The position numbers and the translations under genes were made by a program. Source: Paenibacillus sp. LHD-117 (lineage in GTDB: Bacteria > Bacillota > Bacilli > Paenibacillales > Paenibacillaceae). Taken from it: a DNA stretch of 64,000 nt. The stretch is taken from NCBI RefSeq assembly GCF_030929555.1, contig NZ_JAVFVT010000045.1, forward strand, positions 1 to 64,000, given 5' to 3'. Each line of letters begins with the position of its first letter. Within the stretch, counting starts at the first letter, position 1. Below are positions 18,201 through 27,055 of this stretch, in pieces. Under the pieces are notes generated by a model, which did not search any database, had not been told where the DNA came from, and saw only the letters and a program-made list of their open reading frames with translations.

Positions 18201-19353
18201 TGGCGACCGCAGCCTGAACTTTCCCGAGCATGAGGTTCCTTACCGGTACAAGCGAGTTCAGGTAGAAGAAACGGCTGCCAGATATGTCAGATTAATCTCC
18301 ACACAGACGCATGACGCATGGTTCGCATTAAATGAGATCATCGTGAATGAAGGGCTGGATCGCCCTGGATCGGAGAATCCTTCCATTCAAGTGAATCCGC
18401 AGGGCGCAACTGGCAATGAAGGGCTATATGCGATCGATCATCAATTGTCGACGTTCTACACGCCTAGCGGCGAACCTGCGACAGGGCAGCTTACTTACAA
18501 GTTGTCCAATGAAACGAAGCTGGGCGAAGTCATTATACTGCAGAACCCTTCTCGCATTTCCAATGCAGCGGTTTCGGTAAGAGATGCGAAGGGCTGGCAT
18601 GAAGCCGGCACGCTATCCGAATCTTTCAACCGGATCGACACCTCCGACATGGAGGATGTGCTTGAAGTTCGTCTGCAATGGAATGGAGCCGTGAAGCCTC
18701 AAATCCATGAGATCATCCCGGTGAAGAGGGACGGAGATGTCGTTATTCCTGAAGGTCCGGCAACAAGCCTGACAGGCGATGACACCGTTGTCGGAGGACA
18801 GGAGTTCGAGGTTCAATACGGGATCAAGCAAGTAGAAGGGCTTAAATATGCGGCGAGCATTGTGTTGACTTACGATCCGAATGTCATGTCGTTCGTTTCC
18901 GCAGCTGAGCTTCAACCGGGAATTTCGATCATCAAGACAGTATCGGATACGCCGGGACAAATTCAATTGATCATGGCCTCTCAAGGGGCGAATCATCCGA
19001 TAACGGGCGATACCCAGCTGGCGAAGCTGACCTTCCGCGCATTAGATGTGCCGGAGACGACAGAAGGCCAAATGACGGTCAGCCAGACGATTCTTGGAGA
19101 TGCGGAAGGCACAGAGACGGGGCTGGCTCCATCTACTTACCGTATCGAGATCACAGCTGTTCCGAAGGGTATGGAAGGCGACGTCAATGGCGACGATCGA
19201 GTATCGGTTGGCGACCTTGCGCTGATCGCCGCGAATTACGGCAAAGACGAGGACAGCGCGGATTGGGCCCAAGTGAAGCATTTGGATGTCAAGGCTGACG
19301 GCAGCATTGATCTCCTTGATTTGGCTTTGGTCGCGAAAAAGATTTTGGGGTAA
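15253..19353 (+). CDS. Secreted GH84 beta-N-acetylglucosaminidase with CBM32-like, cohesin and dockerin modules
   Basis: The product has 1366 residues. It comprises a signal peptide (1 to ~25); a GH20b-like N-terminal domain (~30-185); a GH84 barrel opening with RGFIEGFYGFPW (~192) and carrying the catalytic Asp pair D306-D307 in FMDDIS; a helical domain (~470-640); F5/8-type C (CBM32-like) modules at ~650-780 and ~895-1035 plus a weaker one at ~1040-1160; cohesin (~1170-1295); and dockerin (~1302-1366; loops DVNGDDRVSVGDL and DVKADGSIDLLDL). GH84 enzymes cleave terminal beta-GlcNAc by substrate-assisted catalysis. The layout recalls Clostridium perfringens NagJ, which also carries CBM32 and cohesin, but here a dockerin is present too. 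It probably removes GlcNAc from glycoprotein or mucin chains for the importer upstream. Confidence 0.9.
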   Translation: MSKKTVSLLASILMLSSVFTSAASAASDSPSNEPAAASVPYEIYPLPQKTTYTGTNVTLTDEVNIVFESAIDEYTENFLEKMLSENGIEAATSEAIVADKTNILIGVKDSDGYVDAYFDAHINYDADIFANQDAYVLEIDDQEADADHIAILGADTDSAYYGLASLKMILDQASESEVQEVKIEDFADTNFRGFIEGFYGFPWSHEDRISLMRFGGTMKMNSYIFAPKDDKYHNSAWRTLYPAAELAKIKELVDVGHESKTQFVWAIHPGFNMINWNNYDAELATLIAKLEQLYGIGVRQFGLFMDDISTSQSLTDKDKHVKLITDVANWVASKGDVKSLIYCPPFYNQSWTGAGGKPYLQALANVPENVEIMWTGRGVVGTVNTADMQWPKDAHGRDPYVWLNWPVNDYKDSRLMLGKGEVLKPGTHNISGVVSNPMGHAELSKIALFAVADYTWNVDDFNVDKSWIDSFGYVAPEVASELNAIAYHLSDPSPSGHGLVVGESENIKEELESFLTRYASGQSVAEVGQTLIEEFDHVLNAIDSFRANIQNPAMLEEINPWLNVLHHVLQADKSVVLSALAVQNGELDAAWEELAKATSAMAASKSFKIKKLNAPDVTVEAGAKRLVPFAQQLLNKLDAQIYSSIDPDFVIPVATSSYGSVNGLNKMVDGDLSTNVYIQTLQKNGDWFGLDLGKTVQVNDVTITQGRTDSDHDIFQRGILEYSADGQTWTAIGEERSGFKIAVKELELEARYIRYRLTHAGVPGGKPDLWTAVREFAVNENTGKAGIYTNVPGLKDTAVASTPTSVEIANLSQITLQASEYVGMKLQSIEQIAEVTLASANPEVVMESSENGVEWTAVTAAAPYNDAAYFRLINKGDQAVTFDLGRLFVKLNKFTEPVVTHNYGSIYQGNISQVYNADLVNKVWFGSIQTAGKYVQVDMGGVVNVRNVAVVIGDGEGDFFRKGDLQLSADGQNWITIHSFNNPGDRSLNFPEHEVPYRYKRVQVEETAARYVRLISTQTHDAWFALNEIIVNEGLDRPGSENPSIQVNPQGATGNEGLYAIDHQLSTFYTPSGEPATGQLTYKLSNETKLGEVIILQNPSRISNAAVSVRDAKGWHEAGTLSESFNRIDTSDMEDVLEVRLQWNGAVKPQIHEIIPVKRDGDVVIPEGPATSLTGDDTVVGGQEFEVQYGIKQVEGLKYAASIVLTYDPNVMSFVSAAELQPGISIIKTVSDTPGQIQLIMASQGANHPITGDTQLAKLTFRALDVPETTEGQMTVSQTILGDAEGTETGLAPSTYRIEITAVPKGMEGDVNGDDRVSVGDLALIAANYGKDEDSADWAQVKHLDVKADGSIDLLDLALVAKKILG

Positions 19354-19378
19354 AACGCAAAACGTTTTGTAACAAGAA

Positions 19379-19423
19379 AAGACGGCTACCATCCAAGCAT
19401 GCGGATATGTAGCCGTCTTTTTC
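19379..19423 (+). terminator. Terminator after the GH84 gene
   Basis: AAGACGGCTAC (19379-19389) pairs with GTAGCCGTCTT (19409-19419), followed by TTTTCTC. Confidence 0.85.
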
Positions 19424-19439
19424 TCTAATGGAGGTGGAT

Positions 19440-21037
19440 ATGGTGATGCATTGGAATAAGGTATTAAGTCTTGTCATCATTGTTTCTGTTGTCATGGCGA
19501 TCACGAATATAGCCCCGGCCGTTTCGGCAGAGGCTGCGGCACCGGAGCCTGTCATTATCGATGTAACGGATTATGGAGCGATTCCGAATTCTATGGAGGA
19601 TGCAGCGTCGCCCGTACAACAGGCACTTGCAGCGGCTGCCAAAGTCGAAGGCCCCGTAGTTATTCATTTTCCTGAGGGAAGATGATATGATTTCTATTCG
19701 GAAAATGCGGAGAAGCGGCCCTATTATATTTCCAACACGGCTTCCGAAAGCGAAAATCCGGATGTAACGAAAACGATTGGACTTCTTCTTAAGGATCTGG
19801 TTAATGTGACCGTTGAAGGAAACGGTTCCTTGTTTATGCTTCACGGGAAGATGACTTCATTTGTCGTGGATCAGAGCGAAAATATCGAGATCCGAAACGT
19901 AAGCGTTGACTATGAGCGTCCTACTATGTCTGAAGTTAAAGTCGTAGAGCTCGGCTCTAATTACTTGGATGTTGAAGTGAACCGGGACTCTCTATACGAA
20001 ATAAGAAATAACAGGGTCTATTGGCTTTCAAGCCAAGCTGCAACTATGCCGAAGCGGGATTGATCGCGTATGGCGATGACGGTAATTATTTCTATGTCGC
20101 GCGTAAGCATCACCCTGGTTATGGGGGGCCTATCTTTACCGTCATTTCGGAGATGAACGGAGTGCCGAAGGAGGAGTATATTCGGGATTCGGTTCAAGAA
20201 GGCTCCGTTTATTTGAAGGTGACCAAGGAAGGCAGCCGCTATGCCGGTTACTATAGCCTGGATCAGTCCAACTGGATTCAGATAGGATCTGCTATCGAAA
20301 ACAAGTCGATATCCCAGTTGAAAATCGGTTTATTCGCCAATAACGCAGGCGGAGGCAGCGGATACGGCGATGACGCTGATTTCTATAGCTTCCAGCTGGA
20401 GGGCCGCTCTATCCCGTTTGGCGAGAAGGTCCCGGTTCAAGGGCTTCAGGCCGTGCTGGACGCTCCGGAGGAGGTCGTATCGGAGGAACCATTCGTTACC
20501 AGCCTTGGTTACAGTCATGTCACGAATCCGATACAAGCCCAAGATATCGTCATCCATTACGATATGGACCGATTCGAGTTCATCAAGGCCGAATCCAAGC
20601 AGGAGTCTGTCAAAGTGGTCGGGATAAATCGTGATATGCCGGGGCAGGTCCGATTGATAGTGGCGAGTCTAGGGGCGAATCAAGCTCTTGCTTCGGACGG
20701 TGCGTTTATGGAATTGACATGGCGGGCCAAGGCTGACGACATGCACGCAGCAGGGAAAATCGAAACGGCGAAAGTCATTGTAAGCGATTCGGAAGGGACA
20801 GAAACGAATGCCGCCCAAGCCGCTAGTACCATCCGTATCCTGCCAATCGTACCCGGCTTGCCGGAGGATGTGAACAAGGACGGCAAGGTGAGCGTCGGAG
20901 ATCTCGGCATCGTTGCCGCCCATTACGGCAAAAACGCCGGCAGTCCGGATTGGAATGCCGCGAAGATGGCGGACATAACGAAGGACGGCAAGATAGATAT
21001 AGAGGATTTGGCAGCGGTCGCAAGAGAAATATTGTAA
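19440..21037 (+). pseudogene. Broken GH110-like glycosidase fused by deletion to a DUF1349/cohesin/dockerin tail
   Basis: The 5' part encodes a signal peptide and DVTDYGAIPN, then an in-frame TGA (19683) between FPEGR and YDFYSENAEK. The frame continues through GLLLKDLVNVTVEGNGSLF and VDQSENIEIRNVSVDYERP, the start of the right-handed beta-helix of GH110 alpha-1,3-galactosidases. Near 20030 the frame changes and a concanavalin-like DUF1349 segment begins (NYAEAGLIAYGDDGNYFYV), then cohesin and dockerin (DVNKDGKVSVGDL, DITKDGKIDIEDL). Several hundred residues of the catalytic core are missing. The cohesin is very close to that of the giant enzyme. The start is ATG 19440 or 19446 after GGAGGTG. 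At least two lesions exist (stop codon and frame-shifting deletion). Confidence 0.8.
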
Positions 21038-21053
21038 GCATACAACCTAACGA

Positions 21054-21224
21054 GAAATTATTAGGGACGGCGAATTGTTGAAGGATGAACTACGTGATCT
21101 TGGACAAAACGAGGCGTGGTTGAGGAATCAACTTAAATCCCATAAGGTAAAAGATATTCGGTATGTATTTATCGCAGAATGGATGGAAGGGGATGGTTTA
21201 TTTATTCAAACATTTGACGATTGA
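21054..21224 (+). pseudogene. C-terminal fragment of a YetF/DUF421 membrane protein
   Basis: A 56-codon frame without a start reads EIIRDGELLKDELRDLG, then KVKDIRYVFIAEWMEGDG, and stops. This matches the cytoplasmic tail of YetF-family proteins (the I-x-x-G-x-x-x-x-x-x-L and I-x-x-V-x-x-A pattern). The membrane part is absent. It lies right after the broken GH110-like gene, so a deletion probably joined the two. Confidence 0.55.
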
Positions 21225-21323
21225 CCTGGCTCGAACAAAATACTCAAACGCAGCATAGTAAGCGTCAAATAGCCTACCTAGGTGAAATATGATACCGGCT
21301 CCGGATACCATCTAGCAACGCGT

Positions 21324-21356
21324 AAGAAGGCTATGCCGACAGGGCATAGCCTTCTT
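21324..21356. terminator. Strong hairpin between convergent units
   Basis: AAGAAGGCTATGCC pairs perfectly with GGCATAGCCTTCTT. It ends 13 bp before the sulfatase stop and can terminate the minus-strand sulfatase operon; it also blocks the plus-strand unit. The remaining DNA from 21225 shows no gene. Confidence 0.75.
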
Positions 21357-21369
21357 GCGTTCCGGGAAG

Positions 21370-22785
21370 TCAAATCTCTTCCACGGGTTCGTCCAGTACG
21401 GCGAGCTGCAGCTTGCGAAGCTCCTGCTTGAGCGACTTCGCGACATCTGCATAGGAGTCATAGCCGTACACATTTTTCAGCTCGTAAGGGTCCAGCTCCA
21501 GGTCGAACAGCTCCCACTCGGGCGAGCGGTTCTCTTCGATCGAGCCCGACGTGCCCAGCGCTTCGCCGTAATAATAAATAAGCTTGTACCGTTCCGTCCG
21601 TATGCCGTAATGCGAATAGACGTTATGGTGTTCGTCCAGGTGCATCCAATACCGGTAGTACATCGAGGTGCGCCAATTATCCGGCGTCCCGGCATCTTCC
21701 CAGATGGGTCGCAGGCTGCTGCCTTGCATCTCATCGGGAATCGGTATGCCTGCGTAGTCCAGGAAGGTCGCCGGAAAATCGATGTTGAGCGTCATCGCAT
21801 CCGTTCTCGAGCCTGCCCGAATCTCGCGCGGATAACGGACGATGAACGGCATCCGAAGCGATTCCTCGTACATGAAGCGTTTGTCATACCAGCCGTGGTC
21901 GCCTAAGAAAAAGCCTTGATCGGAGGTATAGATGACGATCGTATCTTCGGCTATGCCGTCCTCCTCCAGGTAGTCGAGCAGACGTCCGACGCTCTCGTCA
22001 ATGGAGGCGACGCATCGTAGATAATCCTTGATGTACCGCTGGTATCTCCATTTCTTCGCTTCGATCGGCGAGAGTCCATCCGGAGGCGATCCTTTAAGAT
22101 CCACCTCGTCATTCATATGGCTGTCAATGCGCATCCGCGCATCGACAGCGGCCTTGGAACGAGTGGCGTAATCGTCGTAGAAGGTTTCCGGTTCCGGAAT
22201 TACCGTATCCTCGTAGAGCGACTCGTATTTCTTGGCAGGGACCCACGGACGATGGGGGGCTTTATGATGACACATAAGGAGAAACGGGCGATCCCTGTCG
22301 CGCTTGTCCATCCAATCGATCGAGAAGTCCGTAATGACATCGGTAACGTATCCTTTGAATTTTTTCAGCTCGCCCATTTCGTAGAAGTGAGGATTATGGT
22401 AGTCCCCTTGGCCGGGGACGACCGTCCAATAATCGAAGCCCGTAGGGTCGGCATTGCCGCCGTGCCCGAGGTGCCACTTGCCGATCATCGCGGTCTGGTA
22501 GCCGCCTTCCTGGAGCAGCTTAGGGAAGGTCATTTGTCTGCCGTCCAGCTCGTCCTCGATCGACTTGACGCCGTTCAGATGATTGTATTTGCCCGTAAGG
22601 ATGGCTGCCCGACTAGGCGAGCAGATCGAGTTCGTGCAGAAGCAATTGTCGAACAGCATGCCTTCATTCGCGATCCGGTCCAGCTGAGGCGTCCGATTGA
22701 TGCGGCTGCCGTAGCAGCTCATGGCGTGCGAAGCATGATCGTCCGACATCATAAACAAAATGTTTGGTTTCCGTTCCGTATGCAT
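21370..22785 (-). CDS. Cytoplasmic type I sulfatase (possible GlcNAc-6-sulfatase group)
   Basis: The 471-residue product begins with KPNILFMMSDDHASHAM, giving the metal-binding Asp pair, and carries the maturation motif CSPSR within NSICSPSRAAILTG. The Cys there is converted to formylglycine by a separate enzyme not found in this window. Later motifs HHKAPHRPW and YTSDQGFFLGDHGW are typical of S1 sulfatases. I chose ATG 22785 because GGGGTG lies just upstream. There is no signal peptide, so it should act on imported sulfated sugars. It resembles N-acetylglucosamine-6-sulfatases, but the exact subfamily is uncertain. It is the last gene of a minus-strand unit with a regulator, kinase and importer. 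Confidence 0.85.
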   Translation of the reverse strand: MHTERKPNILFMMSDDHASHAMSCYGSRINRTPQLDRIANEGMLFDNCFCTNSICSPSRAAILTGKYNHLNGVKSIEDELDGRQMTFPKLLQEGGYQTAMIGKWHLGHGGNADPTGFDYWTVVPGQGDYHNPHFYEMGELKKFKGYVTDVITDFSIDWMDKRDRDRPFLLMCHHKAPHRPWVPAKKYESLYEDTVIPEPETFYDDYATRSKAAVDARMRIDSHMNDEVDLKGSPPDGLSPIEAKKWRYQRYIKDYLRCVASIDESVGRLLDYLEEDGIAEDTIVIYTSDQGFFLGDHGWYDKRFMYEESLRMPFIVRYPREIRAGSRTDAMTLNIDFPATFLDYAGIPIPDEMQGSSLRPIWEDAGTPDNWRTSMYYRYWMHLDEHHNVYSHYGIRTERYKLIYYYGEALGTSGSIEENRSPEWELFDLELDPYELKNVYGYDSYADVAKSLKQELRKLQLAVLDEPVEEI

Positions 22786-22798
22786 AATCGTTTCACCC

Positions 22799-23494
22799 CT
22801 ATTCGAATATAAACGCGACATTGAGCTCGCGGATCAGACTGGAAATCTCCTTGGTGCGTTTCATTCCGAATTTTTTGAGCAGCGTATTGATCTGGGATTT
22901 GATGGTGACGGGCTCTACCATGCGAAGCCTGGCCATATCCTCAACCTTGCAGCTTGCGAGCAGAAGCTTGATGATGTCCCGCTCGGCCTGCGTAAGCTGG
23001 GACAGGATGCTCATGAAGAAGATCAGCTTACTCTCCGTCTGCTTGAGCCGGGAGAACTCGCTCTTCAGCTTGGAGGACATCGAGGAGGAGCCATGCTTCT
23101 GCTCCTCATAAGCGTATTCAATGCTTCGTATGATTTCGTCATGCTCGGCCGACTTCACCAGATAGTCTCTCGCATTGGTTAACGTGTAAGCCTTGTATAT
23201 CGTTTCGTCGTCTTCGTGCACGGTTAAGAAGATGATCCCGAGCTCCGGCCTCAGAACGGATAACCGATTCGCGGCTTCGATGCCGTCCTGATGGGACTCC
23301 ATCTCGATATCCATCAGCATAATGTCCGGATTCGCCTGCAGCGCAAGCTCCACAGCCTCATTGCCGGTAGCGGCGGCGCCCGCCCATTCCATCTGGGGAC
23401 GGTTCTCGATCATTTCCGAGAAATCCTGTCTGAGGATGTCATGATCCTCGGCGACGGCAACCCGTATGATGCGAGAGGACCAGCGGTTAATCAT
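22799..23494 (-). CDS. LuxR/NarL-type response regulator
   Basis: The receiver domain (about residues 10-125) has the acidic pair (AEDHD), the phospho-acceptor Asp in DIMLMDIEM and the Lys in YLVKSA. A C-terminal LuxR-type helix-turn-helix follows (LTQAERDIIKLLLAS ... VTIKSQINTLLKKFG). I place the start at ATG 23494, which overlaps the kinase stop codon, implying translational coupling; the frame is open further upstream inside the kinase gene. The sulfatase follows 13 bp downstream. It presumably controls this sulfatase/importer operon in response to the kinase. Confidence 0.85.
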   Translation of the reverse strand: MINRWSSRIIRVAVAEDHDILRQDFSEMIENRPQMEWAGAAATGNEAVELALQANPDIMLMDIEMESHQDGIEAANRLSVLRPELGIIFLTVHEDDETIYKAYTLTNARDYLVKSAEHDEIIRSIEYAYEEQKHGSSSMSSKLKSEFSRLKQTESKLIFFMSILSQLTQAERDIIKLLLASCKVEDMARLRMVEPVTIKSQINTLLKKFGMKRTKEISSLIRELNVAFIFE

Positions 23495-25019
23495 CGGATC
23501 TGTATATGGGTAAGTAAACATAAAATGTCGTACCCTCCCCGAGTTTGCTGTCGAACCGGACATAGCCAAAGTGGGCTTTCACCGTCTGCTGAACGTAGGA
23601 CAAACCCAGTCCCCAATTCGTGTCCGAATTTTTGCGGGTGTAGAACGGATCGAATATTTGATGGCGATGGTTCTTGTCGATGCCGGTCCCGTTATCCTTG
23701 ATTTGCAAGACGACATAATGGCCGGCCAGGCAGCTGTCAAAGCTGACGGAAGGCGCTCGTCCGAGACCTCTGTTGTCATGGACGGCATCGAAGGCATTGG
23801 ACAGCAGGTTGTAGACGGTCTGGACGATATAAGGGAGGTCAGCCAAGATCAGATGCTCCTTGAACGGCTTGGCCCGGAGCAGAGCCCGCTGCTCCGGATC
23901 CAGCTTCGGCAGAACATGCTCATAAATGAATCGAACGCTTGTCGGCCGAAGGCGCATCCGATTCGTCTTGAACGCGCCGTACAATTCGTCCATGCGCTGC
24001 AGGATTTGGTCGTTGCTGGCGGCTAGTCTCTCCAGATCATCCCGTATAAGCCCCGAGTGCTCCGTCCGGCCCGCGTTCTGATCTTCAGCCTCCGGGGCTT
24101 CCGCCATACGCCTCTTCAGATTGCGAATCAGCACCCGCTGCGCAAGGATTTGATTTTTGATTCCGTGCGTAAAGACGCGAACGCCCATATCGCTCTGGCG
24201 AATTTTTTTCTCCACGAGCAGCTCCGGCTTGCCGATCTGCCCCACCAGCTTGTTGTATCTCCATAGGGAGAACCCGCCGACGATCGTGACGACGAAGCTT
24301 ATGCCGATGAGGACGTACCACTGAATAACGGACAGCATGCTGTGGTAGTAGAGTGATCCCATATAGAAATAGGTCGTCGATACGGCATGGCTGACCTGCA
24401 GCGGGGACAATACGCCGAACAGCAAGAAGATGACGGCGAGGTTGACGACGGTCACGAACACGATCATGAATTTATTCCGGAGCCACGGCGTCCTCATCGT
24501 TCCAAGCTCGCGGATAAGCAAGACGAGCAATATAAGCTCGTAAAGCAAATAGGAAGCCCGCATAATGAACGCTGTCCGGCTATGAACGATATCGGGCAAA
24601 TGTTCGGTAAGGCGAGCGTATACGACGGGTTCATAAATCAGATAGCTGAGCAGCGCGAACAGGAATGAGACGGCATAAGCGATTTTTTTGAACCTAGGCC
24701 GAATGATCGTGCTCACGCCAATGACGAACCCGGCCATAAAAAACAAAAAAACGGCGCGTCCAATCGAAAGAAGGCGACTCATCTCGTCGATCGTAATGGT
24801 CGAATACTGGAAGTACCGATGAATATCCGGATGCAGGAAAAAAATAAATTCCATCCGATATGGCAAGCCGCCGCTCTTGGCGAAATAGTACATAAATCCG
24901 ACGATGAGCAGGATGCTGCCTGCGAAGCAACCGGTCAACCAAGCCGAAGAGGATTTCATGCTGGTAGTCACAAGCACGATGCCGGTAATCGTCATGACGG
25001 CTAATATAAACAGGATCAT
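23487..25019 (-). CDS. Multi-spanning sensor histidine kinase
   Basis: The first ~265 residues of this 510-residue protein contain about eight hydrophobic helices with short loops, so the sensor is within the membrane rather than an external domain. The kinase region starts with FTHGIKNQILAQRVLIRN, where the His of THGIKNQ is the likely phosphorylation site. A HATPase domain follows with DNGTGIDK and WGLGLSYV. GGAGCT precedes the ATG. It overlaps the regulator gene and lies 100 bp after the importer's binding-protein gene. The ligand is unknown; the context suggests a sulfated compound or sulfur status. Confidence 0.85.
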   Translation of the reverse strand: MILFILAVMTITGIVLVTTSMKSSSAWLTGCFAGSILLIVGFMYYFAKSGGLPYRMEFIFFLHPDIHRYFQYSTITIDEMSRLLSIGRAVFLFFMAGFVIGVSTIIRPRFKKIAYAVSFLFALLSYLIYEPVVYARLTEHLPDIVHSRTAFIMRASYLLYELILLVLLIRELGTMRTPWLRNKFMIVFVTVVNLAVIFLLFGVLSPLQVSHAVSTTYFYMGSLYYHSMLSVIQWYVLIGISFVVTIVGGFSLWRYNKLVGQIGKPELLVEKKIRQSDMGVRVFTHGIKNQILAQRVLIRNLKRRMAEAPEAEDQNAGRTEHSGLIRDDLERLAASNDQILQRMDELYGAFKTNRMRLRPTSVRFIYEHVLPKLDPEQRALLRAKPFKEHLILADLPYIVQTVYNLLSNAFDAVHDNRGLGRAPSVSFDSCLAGHYVVLQIKDNGTGIDKNHRHQIFDPFYTRKNSDTNWGLGLSYVQQTVKAHFGYVRFDSKLGEGTTFYVYLPIYRSDD

Positions 25020-25038
25020 GCCTGCCAGCTCCTAATGG

Positions 25039-25070
25039 AATAGTAACGACGACGAATCGTCGTTACTATT
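25039..25070. promoter_or_regulatory. Perfect 14-bp palindromic hairpin between binding-protein and kinase genes
   Basis: AATAGTAACGACGA and TCGTCGTTACTATT flank a CGAA loop, with no T run on either strand. It may be an mRNA processing or attenuation hairpin, or a protein-binding dyad. GTCGTTACTA from its arm also occurs once in the operon's promoter region (27962-27971). Confidence 0.6.
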
Positions 25071-25119
25071 CTAGCACAGGTGAATAAGCACAATTTTTGG
25101 AACTTTTGCAGGGACGCGA

Positions 25120-26196
25120 TTATTCCGCGATTTTGCCCATCAAGTCAAATGCGACATAGTCCTCGACCGGGGCTCCTTTCTCGAGCTTGCCGCTTGACAA
25201 GAACAGCTCTTGCTGCTGCTCATACCATTTTTTTGCGGTGCCGTCCGCGAACAGCTCCCGGACCTCCGTTCCCGTCATCCAAACGCCGCTGTCCACTTCT
25301 TCCTGGACCGATTCGACAGGGGTCGCATTAAGCTCGGCCACATAGCCGACAACCTCGTCCAGATTGTCCGCGCGGTAGTCCATCGCTTTGTGCAGGCCTT
25401 TCAGAAAACGAACGACTTTGTCTTCATTTTTGCTTAAGTAGTCCGGCGTTACGATCCAGCTGGAAGGGAATACGAACTCTTCGCTGAAGCTTGCGCTGTT
25501 CGCAAGTACCGTAATGCTTTCCTTGCCGACCGCTTTTTTGATTTCGGTGGAGTAGGGCGCCCATACAATGGCGGCATCCACTTTGTCGGCGATAAATGCG
25601 GAGACGGCGCCGGCCATGTCCATATTGACCAGCTTAATGTCGTCGCGAGTCATGCCTTCCTTCTTCAAAGCCAGATCGAGCACAATTTCTCCCGATGTGC
25701 CAAGCTGCGTCGCAACCGTCTTGCCCTTCAAATCCTTCACCGTCGCGATGCCGGAATCCGTGCGTACCATCAGCTCCTCGGCTTTGCTCAGCACGTCCAG
25801 CGAGACGATCTTCACTTTGCCTTCTACGGCAAGGAAGTGCGCGCCATGTCCGACATAACCGAGATCGATGTCTCCGGAGATCATGGCGGCAACTTCTGTA
25901 GGACCGCTAGTGAATTTGACGAGCTCGATCTCGAGGTTCTGTTCTTTGAAGAAATCCTTCTTTATACCGGTAATGACTGCGGAGGAGCCGCCCATATTGG
26001 GATGGTACGCAATACGAAGCTTATCCGGCTTAGGAGCGGCGGTAGGCTCCGCGCTCGGCTCGGAGGAAGCTTCTGCGCTCGCGCCCGGCGTTGCGCTCGC
26101 GCCGGCATTCCCGTTATTCCCGCCATTCGAACTGCCGCATGCTGCCATTGTGAACATAAGGACGGAAGCGAGTGCAATCGTTAACCATTTTTTCAT
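25120..26196 (-). CDS. SsuA/TauA-like substrate-binding lipoprotein
   Basis: The 358-residue protein has a lipoprotein signal with MAAC lipobox (Cys about residue 20), an Ala/Ser/Pro-rich linker, then an NMT1/SsuA-type periplasmic-binding fold. Segments such as KLRIAYHPNMGGSSAVITGI, MISGDIDLGYVGHGAHFLA and KVDAAIVWAPYS are typical of nitrate, sulfonate or taurine binders. The start is ATG 26196, next to GAGGGGATC, rather than a longer frame running into the ATPase gene. The substrate is not certain; the linked sulfatase suggests a sulfonate or sulfate ester. Confidence 0.85.
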   Translation of the reverse strand: MKKWLTIALASVLMFTMAACGSSNGGNNGNAGASATPGASAEASSEPSAEPTAAPKPDKLRIAYHPNMGGSSAVITGIKKDFFKEQNLEIELVKFTSGPTEVAAMISGDIDLGYVGHGAHFLAVEGKVKIVSLDVLSKAEELMVRTDSGIATVKDLKGKTVATQLGTSGEIVLDLALKKEGMTRDDIKLVNMDMAGAVSAFIADKVDAAIVWAPYSTEIKKAVGKESITVLANSASFSEEFVFPSSWIVTPDYLSKNEDKVVRFLKGLHKAMDYRADNLDEVVGYVAELNATPVESVQEEVDSGVWMTGTEVRELFADGTAKKWYEQQQELFLSSGKLEKGAPVEDYVAFDLMGKIAE

Positions 26197-26215
26197 GAAG
26201 ATCCCCTCATTTCTA

Positions 26216-27055
26216 TTATTTTTTGGCGTCCAGGTATTCTTGATAGACCAGGCTCCAAATTTCGTTCTTGATATCGTGAAACTCCTTGGACATACGCGTT
26301 TCCTGTGTCCGGGGATACGCAAGATCGATCGGAACAATGGCCTTGATCCGTCCGGGCCTGGCGCTCATGACCACGACGCGGCTGGCAAGCAGCACGGCTT
26401 CTTCGACATCGTGAGTAATGAAGAAGCAGGTTTTCTGTTCTTGCTCCCATGTGTGAAGCAGCTCTACCTGCAGCTGCGTCCGCGTCTGCGCATCAAGCGC
26501 TCCGAACGGCTCATCGAGCAGCAGCAGCTGAGGATTGACGGCGTAGGCGCGGGCAATCGCGACACGCTGCTTCATGCCCCCGGAGAGCTCCTTCGGATAA
26601 GCGTCTGCAAAATCCTTAAGCCCCACCGATTCAATATATTTTTTCGCGATGGACCTGCGCTCGCCTTTGCCCACTTTTTTGAGCTTGAGTCCGAATTCAA
26701 CATTTTGTCTCACGGTCAGCCAGGGGAACAGCGCGTATTGCTGGAAGACGACGCCCCGTTCGCTGCTCGGTCCGTGAATGGACGCTCCATCGATGCGGAC
26801 TTCGCCGGAGGTAGGGACGTCCAGCCCAGCGAGAATATTCAGCAGCGTCGTTTTGCCGCAGCCCGACGGGCCGACGACGCATATGAATTCGTTGTTCGCT
26901 ATTCTCAAGCTGGTATCGTTCAGCGCGACGACCTCTCCGCGAGAGGTTTGAAAAACTTTGCGGACCGCGTCGATCTCTACTTTCGCAGGCTCCGGCTTCG
27001 CTTGCTCTGTACTCGCTTCCCTTAGCATCACTACACGCTCCGCACTTCCTGCCAT
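26216..27055 (-). CDS. SsuB/TauB-like ABC transporter ATPase
   Basis: The ATPase of 279 residues has Walker A GPSGCGKTT, signature LSGGMKQR, Walker B LLLLDEPFG and the following H-loop FFITHDVEEA. About 25 extra residues precede the ABC domain. The start is ATG 27055, with GGAGG seven bases upstream, and it overlaps the end of the permease gene by 25 bp. Unlike the carbohydrate importers in this window, this system carries its own ATPase. Confidence 0.93.
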   Translation of the reverse strand: MAGSAERVVMLREASTEQAKPEPAKVEIDAVRKVFQTSRGEVVALNDTSLRIANNEFICVVGPSGCGKTTLLNILAGLDVPTSGEVRIDGASIHGPSSERGVVFQQYALFPWLTVRQNVEFGLKLKKVGKGERRSIAKKYIESVGLKDFADAYPKELSGGMKQRVAIARAYAVNPQLLLLDEPFGALDAQTRTQLQVELLHTWEQEQKTCFFITHDVEEAVLLASRVVVMSARPGRIKAIVPIDLAYPRTQETRMSKEFHDIKNEIWSLVYQEYLDAKK

